Positions 6,559-15,004 of a stretch of 19,920 nucleotides of DNA are shown piece after piece. Source of the stretch: an uncultured bacterium (lineage in GTDB: Bacteria; Cyanobacteriota; Vampirovibrionia; Gastranaerophilales; Gastranaerophilaceae); assembly GCA_905211505.1 (NCBI GenBank), contig CAJMAX010000016.1, positions 1 through 19,920 on the forward strand. The letters are read 5' to 3'. A program made the position numbers and the translations under genes. Each line of letters starts with the position of its first letter. The first letter of the stretch is position 1. Below the pieces are notes generated by a model. It searched no databases. It was given only the letters and a program-made list of their open reading frames with translations, and was not told the DNA's origin.

Positions 6559-7559
6559 TATACGTATCTTTCTTCTTCTTTAAGTTTTCTGTTCATTAGT
6601 TTAGATAGAAGCTCTTCAGGTGTTATATCTGTATAAACGGCTTCGTAAATTGCATTTGATACAGGAACTTCAATATCAAGCTTTTTTGCCAATTCGCAAA
6701 TTGCCTTTGAAGTTTTAACCCCTTCTGCAACAGAACCTAATTCAGCTAAAATATCATTAATTTTTTTGCCTTTAGCAAGCATTGAACCAACCGTATAATT
6801 TCTTGACATCGGAGAAGAACAGGTTGCAATTAAATCGCCCATTCCTGATAATCCGTATAGAGTTGACGGATTTGCTCCAAGTTGGATACTGACACGTACA
6901 ATTTCAGCCATACCTCTTGTTAACAATGAGCCTGAACAATTGTCTCCCAGCCCCATTGTATGCGCAAAACCTGAAGCAATTGCGATAACGTTTTTCAAAC
7001 TTCCGCCAAGTTCTACTCCGATAACGTCTGTGTTTGTGTAAAGTCGGAATTTATTTGGAACGTTGCACGCCTTTTGTACAAATTGAGCTGTTTTTATATC
7101 TTCACAGGCTACACAAGCTGCTGTTGGTTTGCCTTGAAGAACTTCTTTGGCGAGAGTTGGTCCTGAAAGAATTACCAGTTTTTGTTCAGGTAAAACATCT
7201 TTTATTACTTCTGACATTCTCATCAACGACGGTAATTCAATACCTTTTGATGCATTAACAAGAATTTGTTCGGGTTTTATCCCTGCTGTTTTAAGGTGTT
7301 CGCAAACATCACGGGTTCCTGATGTTGCAACAACAGATAAAATAATATCTGAATCTTTAATTGCAACTGCTAAATCTGATGTTATTTCAACTTTTTTATC
7401 CAGTTGAACTTCTAATGGTTTAGAACAATGTTTGTTTTCTTTCAAATCTTGAGATAGATCTTGTTCTCTTCCCCAAACTGTTATTTCTTCAAAATTATCT
7501 GTCAAAAGCCAGGCTAAAGTTAGACCCCAGCATCCTGCTCCAAGAACTGTTAATTTCAT
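6558..7559 (-). CDS. gpsA: Glycerol-3-phosphate dehydrogenase [NAD(P)+]
   Basis: GpsA reduces dihydroxyacetone phosphate to sn-glycerol 3-phosphate for phospholipid synthesis in the cytoplasm. The N-terminal Rossmann motif is GAGCWG (residues 7-12, usually GAGSWG). NASKG (K105) and the catalytic lysine in GGSLKNVIAIASG (K189) are present, as is LSGMGDLIATC in the C-terminal helical domain. The length of 333 is normal. AGGAGG lies upstream of the ATG, and the stop of murQ (TAG) is part of the same stretch, so translation of the two is closely linked. The gene overlaps ricT by one base. Confidence 0.96.
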   Translation of the reverse strand: MKLTVLGAGCWGLTLAWLLTDNFEEITVWGREQDLSQDLKENKHCSKPLEVQLDKKVEITSDLAVAIKDSDIILSVVATSGTRDVCEHLKTAGIKPEQILVNASKGIELPSLMRMSEVIKDVLPEQKLVILSGPTLAKEVLQGKPTAACVACEDIKTAQFVQKACNVPNKFRLYTNTDVIGVELGGSLKNVIAIASGFAHTMGLGDNCSGSLLTRGMAEIVRVSIQLGANPSTLYGLSGMGDLIATCSSPMSRNYTVGSMLAKGKKINDILAELGSVAEGVKTSKAICELAKKLDIEVPVSNAIYEAVYTDITPEELLSKLMNRKLKEEERYV

Positions 7560-7573
7560 TGTCCTATTTCCTC

Positions 7574-8467
7574 CTACGCAACAGGTTCGGAATTTATAAT
7601 TTTTCTCAAAACTCCGCCGTGTTTTTTTAATTCTAATCTTGCATTTTCAGCATCTGTTTTTAAGTTTATCATAACTACAGAGGTCTTTATTTCCCAATCG
7701 CATTTTAAAAGTGCAGCAAGAGCTTCGCTTTTTGTGACGTTTGCAATTTGAGAAACAATTCTTATCGCTCTGTCTTTTAATTTTTCGTTAACAGCTTTCA
7801 AGTCAATCATAAAGTTTTCATAAGTTTTTCCAATTTTAATCATTGCTCCTGTTGAAAGCATATTTAAAATCATTTTTTGAGCTGTTCCAGCTTTCAGTCT
7901 GCTTGAGCCTGCGATAACTTCGGGTCCCACTTCTGCGCATATTACATGACCTGCTTCTTCTGCAATATGCCCTCTAGAGTTACAAGTAACAGCAATTGTC
8001 GCAGCTCCAACTTCGTCTGCTCTTTCCAGAACTCCCAATAAATATTTTGGATTTCCGCTTGCAGAAACAACAACACAAACATCTTTATCATTTAAAACAT
8101 TTGCATCTTTTTTCCCAGCGTCAAAACTGTCTTCAGCTCCTTCTGCAGCATGAAGTATAGCTTTTTGACCACCTGCAATTATACCCTGTACCATTGTTGG
8201 TTCAACGCTAAATGTTGGAGGACATTCAGAAGCATCTAATATTCCTAATCTGCCGGAAGTTCCTGCTCCGAAATAAAACAATCTGCCACCTTTTAAAAAA
8301 GCTTTTGCAATGATATCAATACCTGTTGCGATATTTGCAGCTTCATCTCCAACAACTTTTGCAACAATCTGGTCTTCTTCATTCATTTTGCGAACCATAT
8401 CTATCGTTGACAGCAGGTCAATATCTTTTGTATTTTCATTTCTGTATTCTGTGATTGCTTCTGTCAT
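7574..8467 (-). CDS. murQ: N-acetylmuramic acid 6-phosphate etherase
   Basis: MurQ cleaves the lactyl ether of MurNAc-6-phosphate to give GlcNAc-6-phosphate and D-lactate, a step in peptidoglycan recycling or scavenging. The SIS-domain signature FGAGTSGRLGILDASECPPTF is at residues 66-86, and E81 and E112 (in GAEDS) match the two conserved acid/base glutamates. The start chosen here (297 residues, MTEAITEYRN) has AAGGAG six bases upstream. An in-frame TTG six codons earlier overlaps that ribosome site and is unlikely. No MurNAc transporter, MurP or AnmK is visible in the window. gpsA follows after 14 bases. Confidence 0.95.
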   Translation of the reverse strand: MTEAITEYRNENTKDIDLLSTIDMVRKMNEEDQIVAKVVGDEAANIATGIDIIAKAFLKGGRLFYFGAGTSGRLGILDASECPPTFSVEPTMVQGIIAGGQKAILHAAEGAEDSFDAGKKDANVLNDKDVCVVVSASGNPKYLLGVLERADEVGAATIAVTCNSRGHIAEEAGHVICAEVGPEVIAGSSRLKAGTAQKMILNMLSTGAMIKIGKTYENFMIDLKAVNEKLKDRAIRIVSQIANVTKSEALAALLKCDWEIKTSVVMINLKTDAENARLELKKHGGVLRKIINSEPVA

Positions 8468-8486
8468 ATCCAACTCCTTTTCCAAA

Positions 8487-8495
8487 ATTATAGCA
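8487..8495 (-). promoter_or_regulatory. Candidate extended -10 promoter of murQ-gpsA-ricT
   Basis: TGCTATAAT on the minus strand is an exact extended -10 element (TGn plus TATAAT). No good -35 box is present. It lies in the 45-base gap between ribH and murQ, suggesting that murQ-gpsA-ricT can be transcribed separately from ribH with a very short leader. Confidence 0.4.
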
Positions 8496-8512
8496 GTATA
8501 CTATATTTTGGG

Positions 8513-8977
8513 CTACACTAATTTAACCAAATTTGCCATTTCAATTGCAGTTTTAGCAGCGTCAGCACCTTTGTTACCTGATTTTGTGCCGGCTCTTTCT
8601 ATTGCCTGTTCTATGTTATCCGTTGTTAATACTCCGAAAATAACAGGAACTCCAGTTTGTAAACTAACTTGAGCTACCCCTTTTGAAACTTCTGCAGAAA
8701 CATAATCAAAGTGAGGAGTAGAACCTTTTATTACTGCACCAAGAGTAATAATTGCATTATATTTTTTAGATTGAGCACATTTTAGTGCAACAACCGGAAT
8801 TTCAAAGGCTCCAGGAACTTTTACTATATCTATATTGTCAGGATTAGCTCCATGTCTTTTTAATTCATCAACTGCGCCTTCTAATAATTTTGAGCCTATA
8901 AAGTCATTAAATCTTGCTATAATTATGCAAAATTTATCTTCATTAGTTGTGATTAATTGCCCTTCAAATGTTTTCAT
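8513..8977 (-). CDS. ribH: 6,7-dimethyl-8-ribityllumazine synthase
   Basis: RibH condenses 5-amino-6-ribitylamino-uracil with dihydroxybutanone phosphate, the penultimate step of riboflavin synthesis. ARFN (21-24), [10 protein letters not shown] (55-64) and [15 protein letters not shown] (79-93), with the catalytic His89, are all canonical. The length of 154 is usual for the icosahedral or pentameric enzyme. A GGAG ribosome site lies about 10 bases before the ATG. The other rib genes are not in the window, so this is a detached riboflavin gene. No FMN riboswitch is visible in the 109-base upstream gap. Confidence 0.96.
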   Translation of the reverse strand: MKTFEGQLITTNEDKFCIIIARFNDFIGSKLLEGAVDELKRHGANPDNIDIVKVPGAFEIPVVALKCAQSKKYNAIITLGAVIKGSTPHFDYVSAEVSKGVAQVSLQTGVPVIFGVLTTDNIEQAIERAGTKSGNKGADAAKTAIEMANLVKLV

Positions 8978-9021
8978 TTATATTTTCTCCATAATATCCG
9001 GTAAAAAGTTTTTATTAATTT

Positions 9022-9057
9022 ATATACATTCCAAATGAAATTATTTGGAATGTATAT
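9022..9057. terminator. Perfect 15-bp stem-loop between the ccdA-like gene and ribH
   Basis: Positions 22-36 and 43-57 of the 9000 block (ATACATTCCAAAT and its complement) form a perfect stem with a 6-base loop. It sits just after the ccdA-like gene on the minus strand, where a terminator is expected, but the minus-strand tail is only AT-rich. The better T run (TTTT) is on the plus side. The stem is AT-rich with no GC clamp. Confidence 0.4.
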
Positions 9058-9086
9058 TTTACGATATTATGATACAACATTAAAGG

Positions 9087-9785
9087 TTATTTTACAAGGA
9101 TTGCACCGAAAATCTTATAAAAAATATATAATGAAACCAGTAGCAATAGTAAACCGCTAACTTTCATTATTTTTTCAGATAAATTGTAAAATTTTTCATT
9201 AGTTTTAATTTTTGATGTTAGAAACCCTGCAATAATAAGGATTAGTCCTTGTCCTATAGAAAATAAGAATAGCATTATAACCGCAGAACTTATTTTTGCA
9301 GAAATAGATGCAAATGCCATTATACTTGCTAATATTGGTGTTGAACAAGGTGTGCCGATTAGAGCAAAAATTGCACCTAGTATAAGCGGGTATAAGAATT
9401 CATTATTAACATTATTTTTAGGAACCTCTTTAATAATTGGCGGCAGGTCAAAATCTATCACCCCGAGAATTTTAAGACCCATAATCATAATGATGGATGC
9501 TACAACAAGTGCAAAATAAGGATTCCCGATAAAAATTTTGCCTGTAATTGCACAGATTGCTCCTATTACAGAAAATACAATTCCTGTGCCAATTACGAAG
9601 AAAATCATTTGTATAAGGGTTTTTAATGGCTTTTCATCAGAGTAACCGCCTATATATCCGATAATTAGCGGAAGCATAGAAAGCGAGCACGGAGATATTG
9701 ATGAAATTAGTCCTCCTAAAAATGCGGCACCAAATAATATATATATACTGCTTTGCGTAGAAAAAAGCTGTGTTAAATTGTCCAT
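9087..9785 (-). CDS. CcdA/DsbD-type membrane thiol-disulfide electron transporter
   Basis: This polytopic membrane protein moves reducing equivalents across the inner membrane. The six or so hydrophobic segments and the two conserved single cysteines, C33 in SISPCSLSMLP and C147 in GTPCSTPIL, are the redox pair of the CcdA/DsbD transmembrane family. The length (232) matches stand-alone CcdA rather than full DsbD. The start overlaps by one base (TAATG) the stop of the thioredoxin-like gene upstream, so the two proteins are almost certainly partners. The terminal acceptor could be a cytochrome c maturation protein, another thiol protein or a peroxide-reducing system. None is visible nearby. Confidence 0.88.
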   Translation of the reverse strand: MDNLTQLFSTQSSIYILFGAAFLGGLISSISPCSLSMLPLIIGYIGGYSDEKPLKTLIQMIFFVIGTGIVFSVIGAICAITGKIFIGNPYFALVVASIIMIMGLKILGVIDFDLPPIIKEVPKNNVNNEFLYPLILGAIFALIGTPCSTPILASIMAFASISAKISSAVIMLFLFSIGQGLILIIAGFLTSKIKTNEKFYNLSEKIMKVSGLLLLLVSLYIFYKIFGAILVK

Positions 9786-10174
9786 TATTTTAACCCTTTA
9801 ATATATTGTTCCATTTGTTCTACAGGAAGTGATGATTCGATTCTTTTATATTGTGTCCCGTCAGAGTTTATCATAATAATTGTAGGTACAAGCTGTACAT
9901 GATATTTTTTTATCAACGCATTATTCATATCATTACGGTTGTCAACAATAATTTCTGTGTAATTAAATTTATCCTGATATTTTGGCAATAATTCTTTGAA
10001 TACTTTATTTACTTCTTTACATTCAAGGCACATTGTGGATGTAAATTTAATAACTTCAGGTTTCCCTTCTGCTCTTGCAACACTTGCGTTGTCTTTATTA
10101 AATGTTAATCCGAAAAATGCGATAACCGGAATAATTAAAATTGCAAGAATTGTAATAATAGATTTTTTATTCAT
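9785..10174 (-). CDS. Membrane-anchored thioredoxin-like protein
   Basis: A single hydrophobic segment (about residues 5-24) after MNKK acts as a signal anchor or signal peptide. It is followed by a compact thioredoxin fold with the redox motif C49-L-E-C52 (TSTMCLECK) and the cis-proline loop at LVPT (P97). The protein probably works outside the inner membrane, passing electrons from the CcdA-like partner encoded by the overlapping next gene to oxidised thiols. It could also be a thioredoxin delivering electrons to a peroxidase or reductase, since substrate specificity cannot be read. The start has AAGGAG nine bases upstream. A candidate promoter lies 33-61 bases upstream. Confidence 0.87.
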   Translation of the reverse strand: MNKKSIITILAILIIPVIAFFGLTFNKDNASVARAEGKPEVIKFTSTMCLECKEVNKVFKELLPKYQDKFNYTEIIVDNRNDMNNALIKKYHVQLVPTIIMINSDGTQYKRIESSLPVEQMEQYIKGLK

Positions 10175-10206
10175 AAGTAAATCTCCTTTATTATGTTTAT
10201 ATCATA

Positions 10207-10235
10207 TTATTACAAAGAATTTGAGTTTTTTGCAA
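10207..10235 (-). promoter_or_regulatory. Candidate promoter of the thioredoxin-ccdA pair
   Basis: On the minus strand TTGCAA (10235-10230) and TAATAA (10212-10207) are separated by 17 bases. The predicted transcript would start near 10200 and reach the ribosome site after a short leader. Confidence 0.4.
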
Positions 10236-10355
10236 TAATCTCTTGGGTAGATTGTTATTTAAATTTTTCTTATATTTTTAGTTTTTAACTGTACAATTTT
10301 GTCAATTACCATATTTATCAATTTTACCCATACTTATATTCCCTCTTTTATATGA

Positions 10356-10383
10356 TTGCATATGAACAAATATATGATGTAAT
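10356..10383 (+). promoter_or_regulatory. Candidate promoter of the efflux operon
   Basis: TTGCAT (10356-10361) and TGTAAT (10378-10383) are 16 bases apart. The predicted start, near 10390, falls inside the perfect palindrome that follows, a typical layout for repressor control. An 8-base direct repeat TATATGAT flanks the spacer (10350 and 10372). Confidence 0.45.
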
Positions 10384-10385
10384 CG

Positions 10386-10405
10386 TTAGTATACATGTAT
10401 ACTAA
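10386..10405. promoter_or_regulatory. Perfect 20-bp palindrome, candidate operator of the efflux operon
   Basis: TTAGTATACATGTATACTAA is perfectly self-complementary and lies between the promoter and the first gene, over the predicted transcription start. Such sites upstream of efflux genes commonly bind TetR- or MarR-type repressors. No regulator gene is adjacent, so the binding protein is unknown. Confidence 0.6.
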
Positions 10406-10422
10406 GAGGATTTAGCAAATTA

Positions 10423-11871
10423 ATGCTGAAAAAAATAATCGTATTAATATGTTTAATAATTATTTTTGTACCGTGTAAGGTTGCAGCTATAGAAGATATA
10501 AAAATTGAAAAAGGGGCTGTCTTAACTTTAAACGATTGTATATCTATCGCACTTAATAACAATCCTGCAATTAGAAATGCCAGATACAATTACGGACTTT
10601 CAAAGTCAAATGTAGGCATTGCCCGTTCTGAATTTTTTCCGACTTTAGGGGTTGGTACGGGGTATAAATTTAATGATACAAGTACAAACAGATATACAAT
10701 GAATACAAATACTTATTCTGTTGAAGCAACATTAAATCAGTTGCTGTGGAATTTTGGACGAACAAATGCTCATATAAAAATGCAAAAATTTTATATGATA
10801 GCAGATGAGTATATGTTTTATAATTCAGTTCGAGAAACAACATTTCTGGTAAAACAAAGATATTTTGAAGTTCTTGCAGCCAGAGCCACAATGTTTATTA
10901 ATAAAGCTTATGTAGATATAAATGAACGAAATTATCTTAGAACCAAGGCCTATTTTGAAGAGGGTTTGAAATCTAAAATAGATTTGGTTAATGCGGAAGT
11001 TACTTTGAGTGACTCCAAAATTTCTCTTGTTGAATCCGAAAAAACTTATAAAAATGCACTTGTAAATTTAAATAATTCAATGTATGTTTCAAGGGCACCT
11101 TTATATTCAATTGAGGGGACCGAGGGATTTAATGTGCAAAATAATCTTGCCCCGGTGGATTTGACTCAAATAACAAAGCCAGATGATAAAGAAATTAACA
11201 AATTACCGGTTAATGTGAAAGATGCAAAACTTTCTACTGCAGTTGAAAAATTGGAGTATTTGACAAACTATGAAGTAAGCGAATTCCCTTATACTTTCGA
11301 AGATTGTATAAAAATGGCTTATGAAAACAGGGCAGATTTAAAAGCTTATAACTCAACACTTGATGCAGTTAAGGCAAATTTATTATATACGAAAAGACTT
11401 TATTATCCTGCATTGTCTGCTAATGCTGGTTATGGCTGGAGAGATACTAATTCAACAAGTTCATTTAATGTTGGTGTTAATTTATCAAGTTCGCTAAATA
11501 TAATGAACCAAAAATATCAGGTCGATGCTGCAAAATATCAGGTTGATATTGCAGAAAATTCTTTAAATCAATTAAATCAGGATATTTATTTTGAAGTGCA
11601 AAATGCATATATAAATATGGTGCAGCTGGAAAAACAAATTCCTTTACTTTCAGTTAAAGTTCGTCAGACTCTTGAAAATTATGAACTTGCCGAAGGAAGA
11701 TATTATGTTGGTCTGGGCGATTATATTCAATTGCAGGATGCAAAGGTTAACTATAATAATGCTCAGGTTTCTTATATTGAAACTATATATAAATATAATG
11801 TGGCACGTGCAAATCTTGAAAGTGTTATAGCAATGCCGCAAAAAGTTACTGTTACTTTAGAGGATAAATAA
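10423..11871 (+). CDS. TolC-family outer membrane efflux protein
   Basis: This is the outer-membrane channel of a tripartite export system. A signal peptide (about residues 1-22, MLKKIIVLICLIIIFVPCKVAA) is followed by two outer-membrane efflux repeats, each opening with the same motif: LNDCISIALNNNPAIRNARYNYG (about 37-59) and FEDCIKMAYENRADLKAYNSTLD (about 292-314). Each repeat has the long coiled-coil and beta-strand pattern (FFPTLGVGTGY and YYPALSANAGYGW). A spacer of about 75 residues lies between the repeats. The length of 482 is usual. The ribosome site (AGAGGA) is 12 bases from the ATG, rather far. The macA-like gene begins one base after its stop. Confidence 0.92.
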   Translation: MLKKIIVLICLIIIFVPCKVAAIEDIKIEKGAVLTLNDCISIALNNNPAIRNARYNYGLSKSNVGIARSEFFPTLGVGTGYKFNDTSTNRYTMNTNTYSVEATLNQLLWNFGRTNAHIKMQKFYMIADEYMFYNSVRETTFLVKQRYFEVLAARATMFINKAYVDINERNYLRTKAYFEEGLKSKIDLVNAEVTLSDSKISLVESEKTYKNALVNLNNSMYVSRAPLYSIEGTEGFNVQNNLAPVDLTQITKPDDKEINKLPVNVKDAKLSTAVEKLEYLTNYEVSEFPYTFEDCIKMAYENRADLKAYNSTLDAVKANLLYTKRLYYPALSANAGYGWRDTNSTSSFNVGVNLSSSLNIMNQKYQVDAAKYQVDIAENSLNQLNQDIYFEVQNAYINMVQLEKQIPLLSVKVRQTLENYELAEGRYYVGLGDYIQLQDAKVNYNNAQVSYIETIYKYNVARANLESVIAMPQKVTVTLEDK

Positions 11872-11872
11872 T

Positions 11873-13078
11873 ATGCAATTAAATGATATTATAATTAAAT
11901 TTGCCAAAAAAAGAGTAATAATTCCGCTTGGAATGGCTTTAATTTTAGGAATTGGATTTTTTGCTCATGTAAAATCAAATCAAGTTCATTATGAAACCTG
12001 TAAGTTAGAAAAATGCACTATTACTCAGGTTGTGGAGGCGTCAGGTACCATAAATCCTGTAAATACTGTTAGTGTTGGTTCTACGGTATCAGGGCTGATG
12101 AAAGAAATTTATGTTGATTACAACTCGGAAGTAAAAAAAGGTCAGCTTTTAGCTCAAATTGACCCTGCAAATTTTCAGGCATCAGTTGATCAAAACAGGG
12201 CTCAGATAAATAATGCAGAAGCTAACCTTGCTAAATTAAATGCGGAAATGGTTATGGCTCAAAAAACATATAATAGGTATAAAAATCTCTATGAAAAAAA
12301 TTTTATCGCCAGAAGTGAGCTTGACCAGGCTGAAAGTGATTATCTTGCAAAAAAAGCATCAATAGGAGCACAAAGAGCTTCTATAAGACAAGCTCGAGCA
12401 AATTATAATACTGCTATGACGAATTTGGGCTATACCAGGATTATTGCCCCTGTTGATGGAACAATTATTTCTCGAGATATCGATGTGGGGCAGCCGGTCG
12501 CTGCCAGTTTTCAAGCTCCTGAACTTTTTACTATAGCGCAGGATTTAACAAAAATGCAAATCGAAGTTAATGTTTCCGAGGCTGATATTGGTAAAGTCAA
12601 AGAGGGACAAGATGTTGAATATAATCTTGACGGATATCCCGATACAACTTTTTATGGTAAAGTTACGCAGGTAAGACTTGACTCTACTGTAACATCAAAT
12701 GTTGTAACATATACCGTCATCGTCAGTGTAAATAACGATGACCTGAAACTAAAACCGGGAATGACCGCAAATGTTTCAATAATCACAAGCAGGAATAAAG
12801 ATGTTATGTGTGCCCCTACTGTTGCCTTAAAGTTTACACCGGAAACGACCGGTCAAAAATATAAACATCAGGGCATCTGGATTCTTGATAACGGAAAACC
12901 GTTAAGGGTTGATATAAAACAAGGTGCAAGTGATGATTCTAATGTCGAAATAATTTCAAAACGAGTAAAGCTTGGAGATGAAGTTATTATAGGTTCAACC
13001 GGCGGAAAAAGTGCAAAACAAATGAATAATTCCCAATCGGGCAGCAGACGCGGGGGCCCTCCTGGAATGTTCAGATAA
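11873..13078 (+). CDS. MacA-like periplasmic adaptor (HlyD/RND family)
   Basis: The adaptor joins the inner-membrane MacB-type transporter to the TolC channel. After a short cytoplasmic N-terminus there is one membrane helix (about 14-31). A lipoyl-like half motif follows (SGTINPVNTVSVGSTVSGLMKEIYVDYNSEVKKGQLLAQID), then a long alpha-hairpin (about 100-180) and the second lipoyl half (TRIIAPVDGTIISRDIDVGQPV). The beta-barrel region then carries LKPGMTANVSI. The C-terminus is a Gly/Pro/Arg-rich tail (GSRRGGPPGMFR), as in many MacA-like adaptors. The length of 401 is slightly above E. coli MacA. AGAGGA is eight bases before the ATG. Its substrate, drug, peptide or lipid, cannot be told from sequence. 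Confidence 0.9.
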   Translation: MQLNDIIIKFAKKRVIIPLGMALILGIGFFAHVKSNQVHYETCKLEKCTITQVVEASGTINPVNTVSVGSTVSGLMKEIYVDYNSEVKKGQLLAQIDPANFQASVDQNRAQINNAEANLAKLNAEMVMAQKTYNRYKNLYEKNFIARSELDQAESDYLAKKASIGAQRASIRQARANYNTAMTNLGYTRIIAPVDGTIISRDIDVGQPVAASFQAPELFTIAQDLTKMQIEVNVSEADIGKVKEGQDVEYNLDGYPDTTFYGKVTQVRLDSTVTSNVVTYTVIVSVNNDDLKLKPGMTANVSIITSRNKDVMCAPTVALKFTPETTGQKYKHQGIWILDNGKPLRVDIKQGASDDSNVEIISKRVKLGDEVIIGSTGGKSAKQMNNSQSGSRRGGPPGMFR

Positions 13079-13096
13079 AATAGAAAGGAATTAGTT

Positions 13097-14239
13097 ATGA
13101 TATCTCAAAAAGAACGTGAATTTATAAATCAAATCACAATCAAACTTACTAATTATGAAGAAGAACGTAGAAAAAGATTATCTAATTTCATAATTACTGA
13201 AATTATAACACTTGCTATAACATATATAAGCTATAAAGGATGTTTATTCTTTATTTCAAAAGATATAGGTTTTTTCATATTAATATGCGGACTATCAATG
13301 CTTTTTGCACCAATATTCTTTTTTGCTAATATATTTGCTGCAAACAAAGAATTTAAACAATTTTTGAAACAACAATGCCAAAAAAATATTCTAAAAACTT
13401 TCAATTTAGATACAATTAAATGTACAGAATTTTCTGAAGAAGAACTTGTTAAGAGTAATTTATTTTCAAGATTTAATAGTCTTGAATTTGACGATGTAAT
13501 TCAGGGAAAACATCATGATGTGGACTACACAATTGCAGAAGCAACGTTAATTTCAAGAGGTAGAAAAAAATCATTTACCATATTTGAAGGTGTAATTGTT
13601 TCTTTTAAATCAAATAAAAAAATTGAGGCTGAAACTCTTGTTACCTCCAAAGGAGATGCTAATATAAGAAATTATCCTGCAGTGATAAAATTTCAAATAA
13701 GCTTGCTTATTATTCCTGGAATATTATTACCATTTGTCTTTTCTGTTATTGTTTTTTTCAAATTCATAATCCCTGCGAGCGGAATTTTACCTGAAATCTT
13801 TAGTAGTAGTTTCATAATAACTAATTTAATATCTTTTATTCTATATTTTGCGCTTCCATTATCGATTATATCAATTTTTTTATATGTATATCATGTTCAA
13901 AAAAAGAAAATGCAGGATGTTAAACTGGAATCCGCTTTATTTGAAAAACAATTTAATGTATACACAAAAAACCAGGTAGAAGCACGTTATCTTTTATCTC
14001 CTGCGTTTATGGACAGATTACAAAACCTTAGAACAGCCTTTGGAACTCAAAAAATTAAATGTTCGTTTTTTGATGACCAAATAATGTTTGCAATTTCGAC
14101 ACGCAAAGACTTATTTGAACTTGGAAGTCTATTCAAACCGCTTTCAAGTAACTCTGATGTAGAAAAGTTTTACAAAGAACTATCCTCAGTTCAACAAATG
14201 ATTGACCACTTTAGGCTTTCTCAAAAAACAGGATTATAA
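13097..14239 (+). CDS. DUF3137-like membrane protein inside the efflux operon
   Basis: The protein has 380 residues and no known biochemical role. Two membrane helices occur near the N-terminus (about 31-54 and 57-80). A soluble region follows (about 85-195) with SLEFDDVIQGKHHDVDYTIAEATL and FEGVIVSF. Two or three more helices lie at about 200-265. A C-terminal soluble domain contains FEKQFNVYTKNQVEARYLLSPAFMDRL and IKCSFFDDQIMFAI...KDLFELGSLF. These patterns match my recollection of the DUF3137 family, which is often found near LemA; no LemA is seen here. Spacing to the neighbours is 18 and 2 bases, and AAAGGA precedes the start, so it is co-transcribed with macA- and macB-type genes. By eye it is more AT-rich than its neighbours, which may indicate later insertion. 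Confidence 0.75.
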   Translation: MISQKEREFINQITIKLTNYEEERRKRLSNFIITEIITLAITYISYKGCLFFISKDIGFFILICGLSMLFAPIFFFANIFAANKEFKQFLKQQCQKNILKTFNLDTIKCTEFSEEELVKSNLFSRFNSLEFDDVIQGKHHDVDYTIAEATLISRGRKKSFTIFEGVIVSFKSNKKIEAETLVTSKGDANIRNYPAVIKFQISLLIIPGILLPFVFSVIVFFKFIIPASGILPEIFSSSFIITNLISFILYFALPLSIISIFLYVYHVQKKKMQDVKLESALFEKQFNVYTKNQVEARYLLSPAFMDRLQNLRTAFGTQKIKCSFFDDQIMFAISTRKDLFELGSLFKPLSSNSDVEKFYKELSSVQQMIDHFRLSQKTGL

Positions 14240-14241
14240 TT

Positions 14242-14958
14242 ATGGATTTAATCGAAGTAAAAAACGCTATAAAAACTTACCAAACAGGTGAAGATTCGTT
14301 TAATGCATTAAACGACGTTTCATTGACTGTAAAAAAAGGTGAGTTTGTAGCTATTATGGGAACTTCAGGTTCCGGTAAATCCACCTTTATGAATATGCTT
14401 GGCACTCTTGATAAACCTAATTCAGGTTCTTATTTTCTGGACGGAGAAGATATGCTTAATCTTGACAGTAACAGTCTGGCTAGAGTTCGCTGTGAAAAAA
14501 TGGGGTTTGTTTTTCAAGGTTTTAATTTAATTTCAAGAACTTCGGCTATAGATAATGTAATGCTTCCAATGATTTACAAGGGTGTGCCTGAAGATGAACG
14601 TATTGAGCGAGGTAAATGGGCATTAAAAATTGTTGGGCTTGAAAATCGTGAAGCTCATATGCCAAATCAAATGTCAGGCGGGCAGCAGCAAAGGGTTGCA
14701 ATTGCACGGGCTCTTGTTAATGATGCGCCGTTAATTCTTGCGGATGAACCTACCGGAAATCTTGACACTAAAACAAGTATAGAGGTTATGAATTTTTTTG
14801 TTCGGCTAAATGAAGAAATGGGTAAAACTATTGTACTGGTTACTCATGAACCTGATATTGCAGAATATACCAAACGTGTTGTTAAGTTTAAAGATGGCAA
14901 CATAGTTCTGGATGAACCAAAAGAAAAGTGGCTTGTGCATAGAACAAGAGAAACATAA
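14242..14958 (+). CDS. MacB/LolD-type ABC transporter ATP-binding protein
   Basis: This is the ATPase of the exporter. Walker A is GTSGSGKST (40-48), the Q-loop is in FVFQGFNL (about 89-96), the ABC signature is [15 protein letters not shown] (144-158), Walker B is [13 protein letters not shown] (164-176), and the switch histidine is in VTHEPD. The sequence is complete and of usual length (238) for the MacB/LolD/FtsE-like subfamily with a separate permease. Split ATPase and permease genes are the common arrangement outside the E. coli MacB fusion. The start is two bases after the previous stop, with a weak AGGA site, implying translational coupling to the DUF3137-like gene. Confidence 0.94.
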   Translation: MDLIEVKNAIKTYQTGEDSFNALNDVSLTVKKGEFVAIMGTSGSGKSTFMNMLGTLDKPNSGSYFLDGEDMLNLDSNSLARVRCEKMGFVFQGFNLISRTSAIDNVMLPMIYKGVPEDERIERGKWALKIVGLENREAHMPNQMSGGQQQRVAIARALVNDAPLILADEPTGNLDTKTSIEVMNFFVRLNEEMGKTIVLVTHEPDIAEYTKRVVKFKDGNIVLDEPKEKWLVHRTRET

Positions 14959-14966
14959 GTCCTTTA

Positions 14967-14983
14967 CCCTCATCTTTTGAGGG
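14967..14983 (+). other. Short stem-loop between ATPase and permease genes
   Basis: CCCTCA and TGAGGG form a 6-bp GC-rich stem with a 5-base loop in the mRNA between the two genes. There is no T run, so it is not a terminator. It covers the first of two possible ribosome sites for the permease gene and could tune its translation or stabilise the message end. Confidence 0.4.
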
Positions 14984-15004
14984 GGAATGATAAGAGGTGT
15001 TAAA

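Noticed and set aside
7034..7407. Plus-strand frames inside gpsA
   Set aside because: They overlap a complete GpsA on the other strand and show no family features.
8468..8485. Longer murQ start (TTG at 8485)
   Set aside because: The six extra codons overlap the AAGGAG ribosome site of the ATG at 8467.
8978..9021. FMN riboswitch upstream of ribH
   Set aside because: The gap is too short and lacks the conserved multi-stem RFN pattern.
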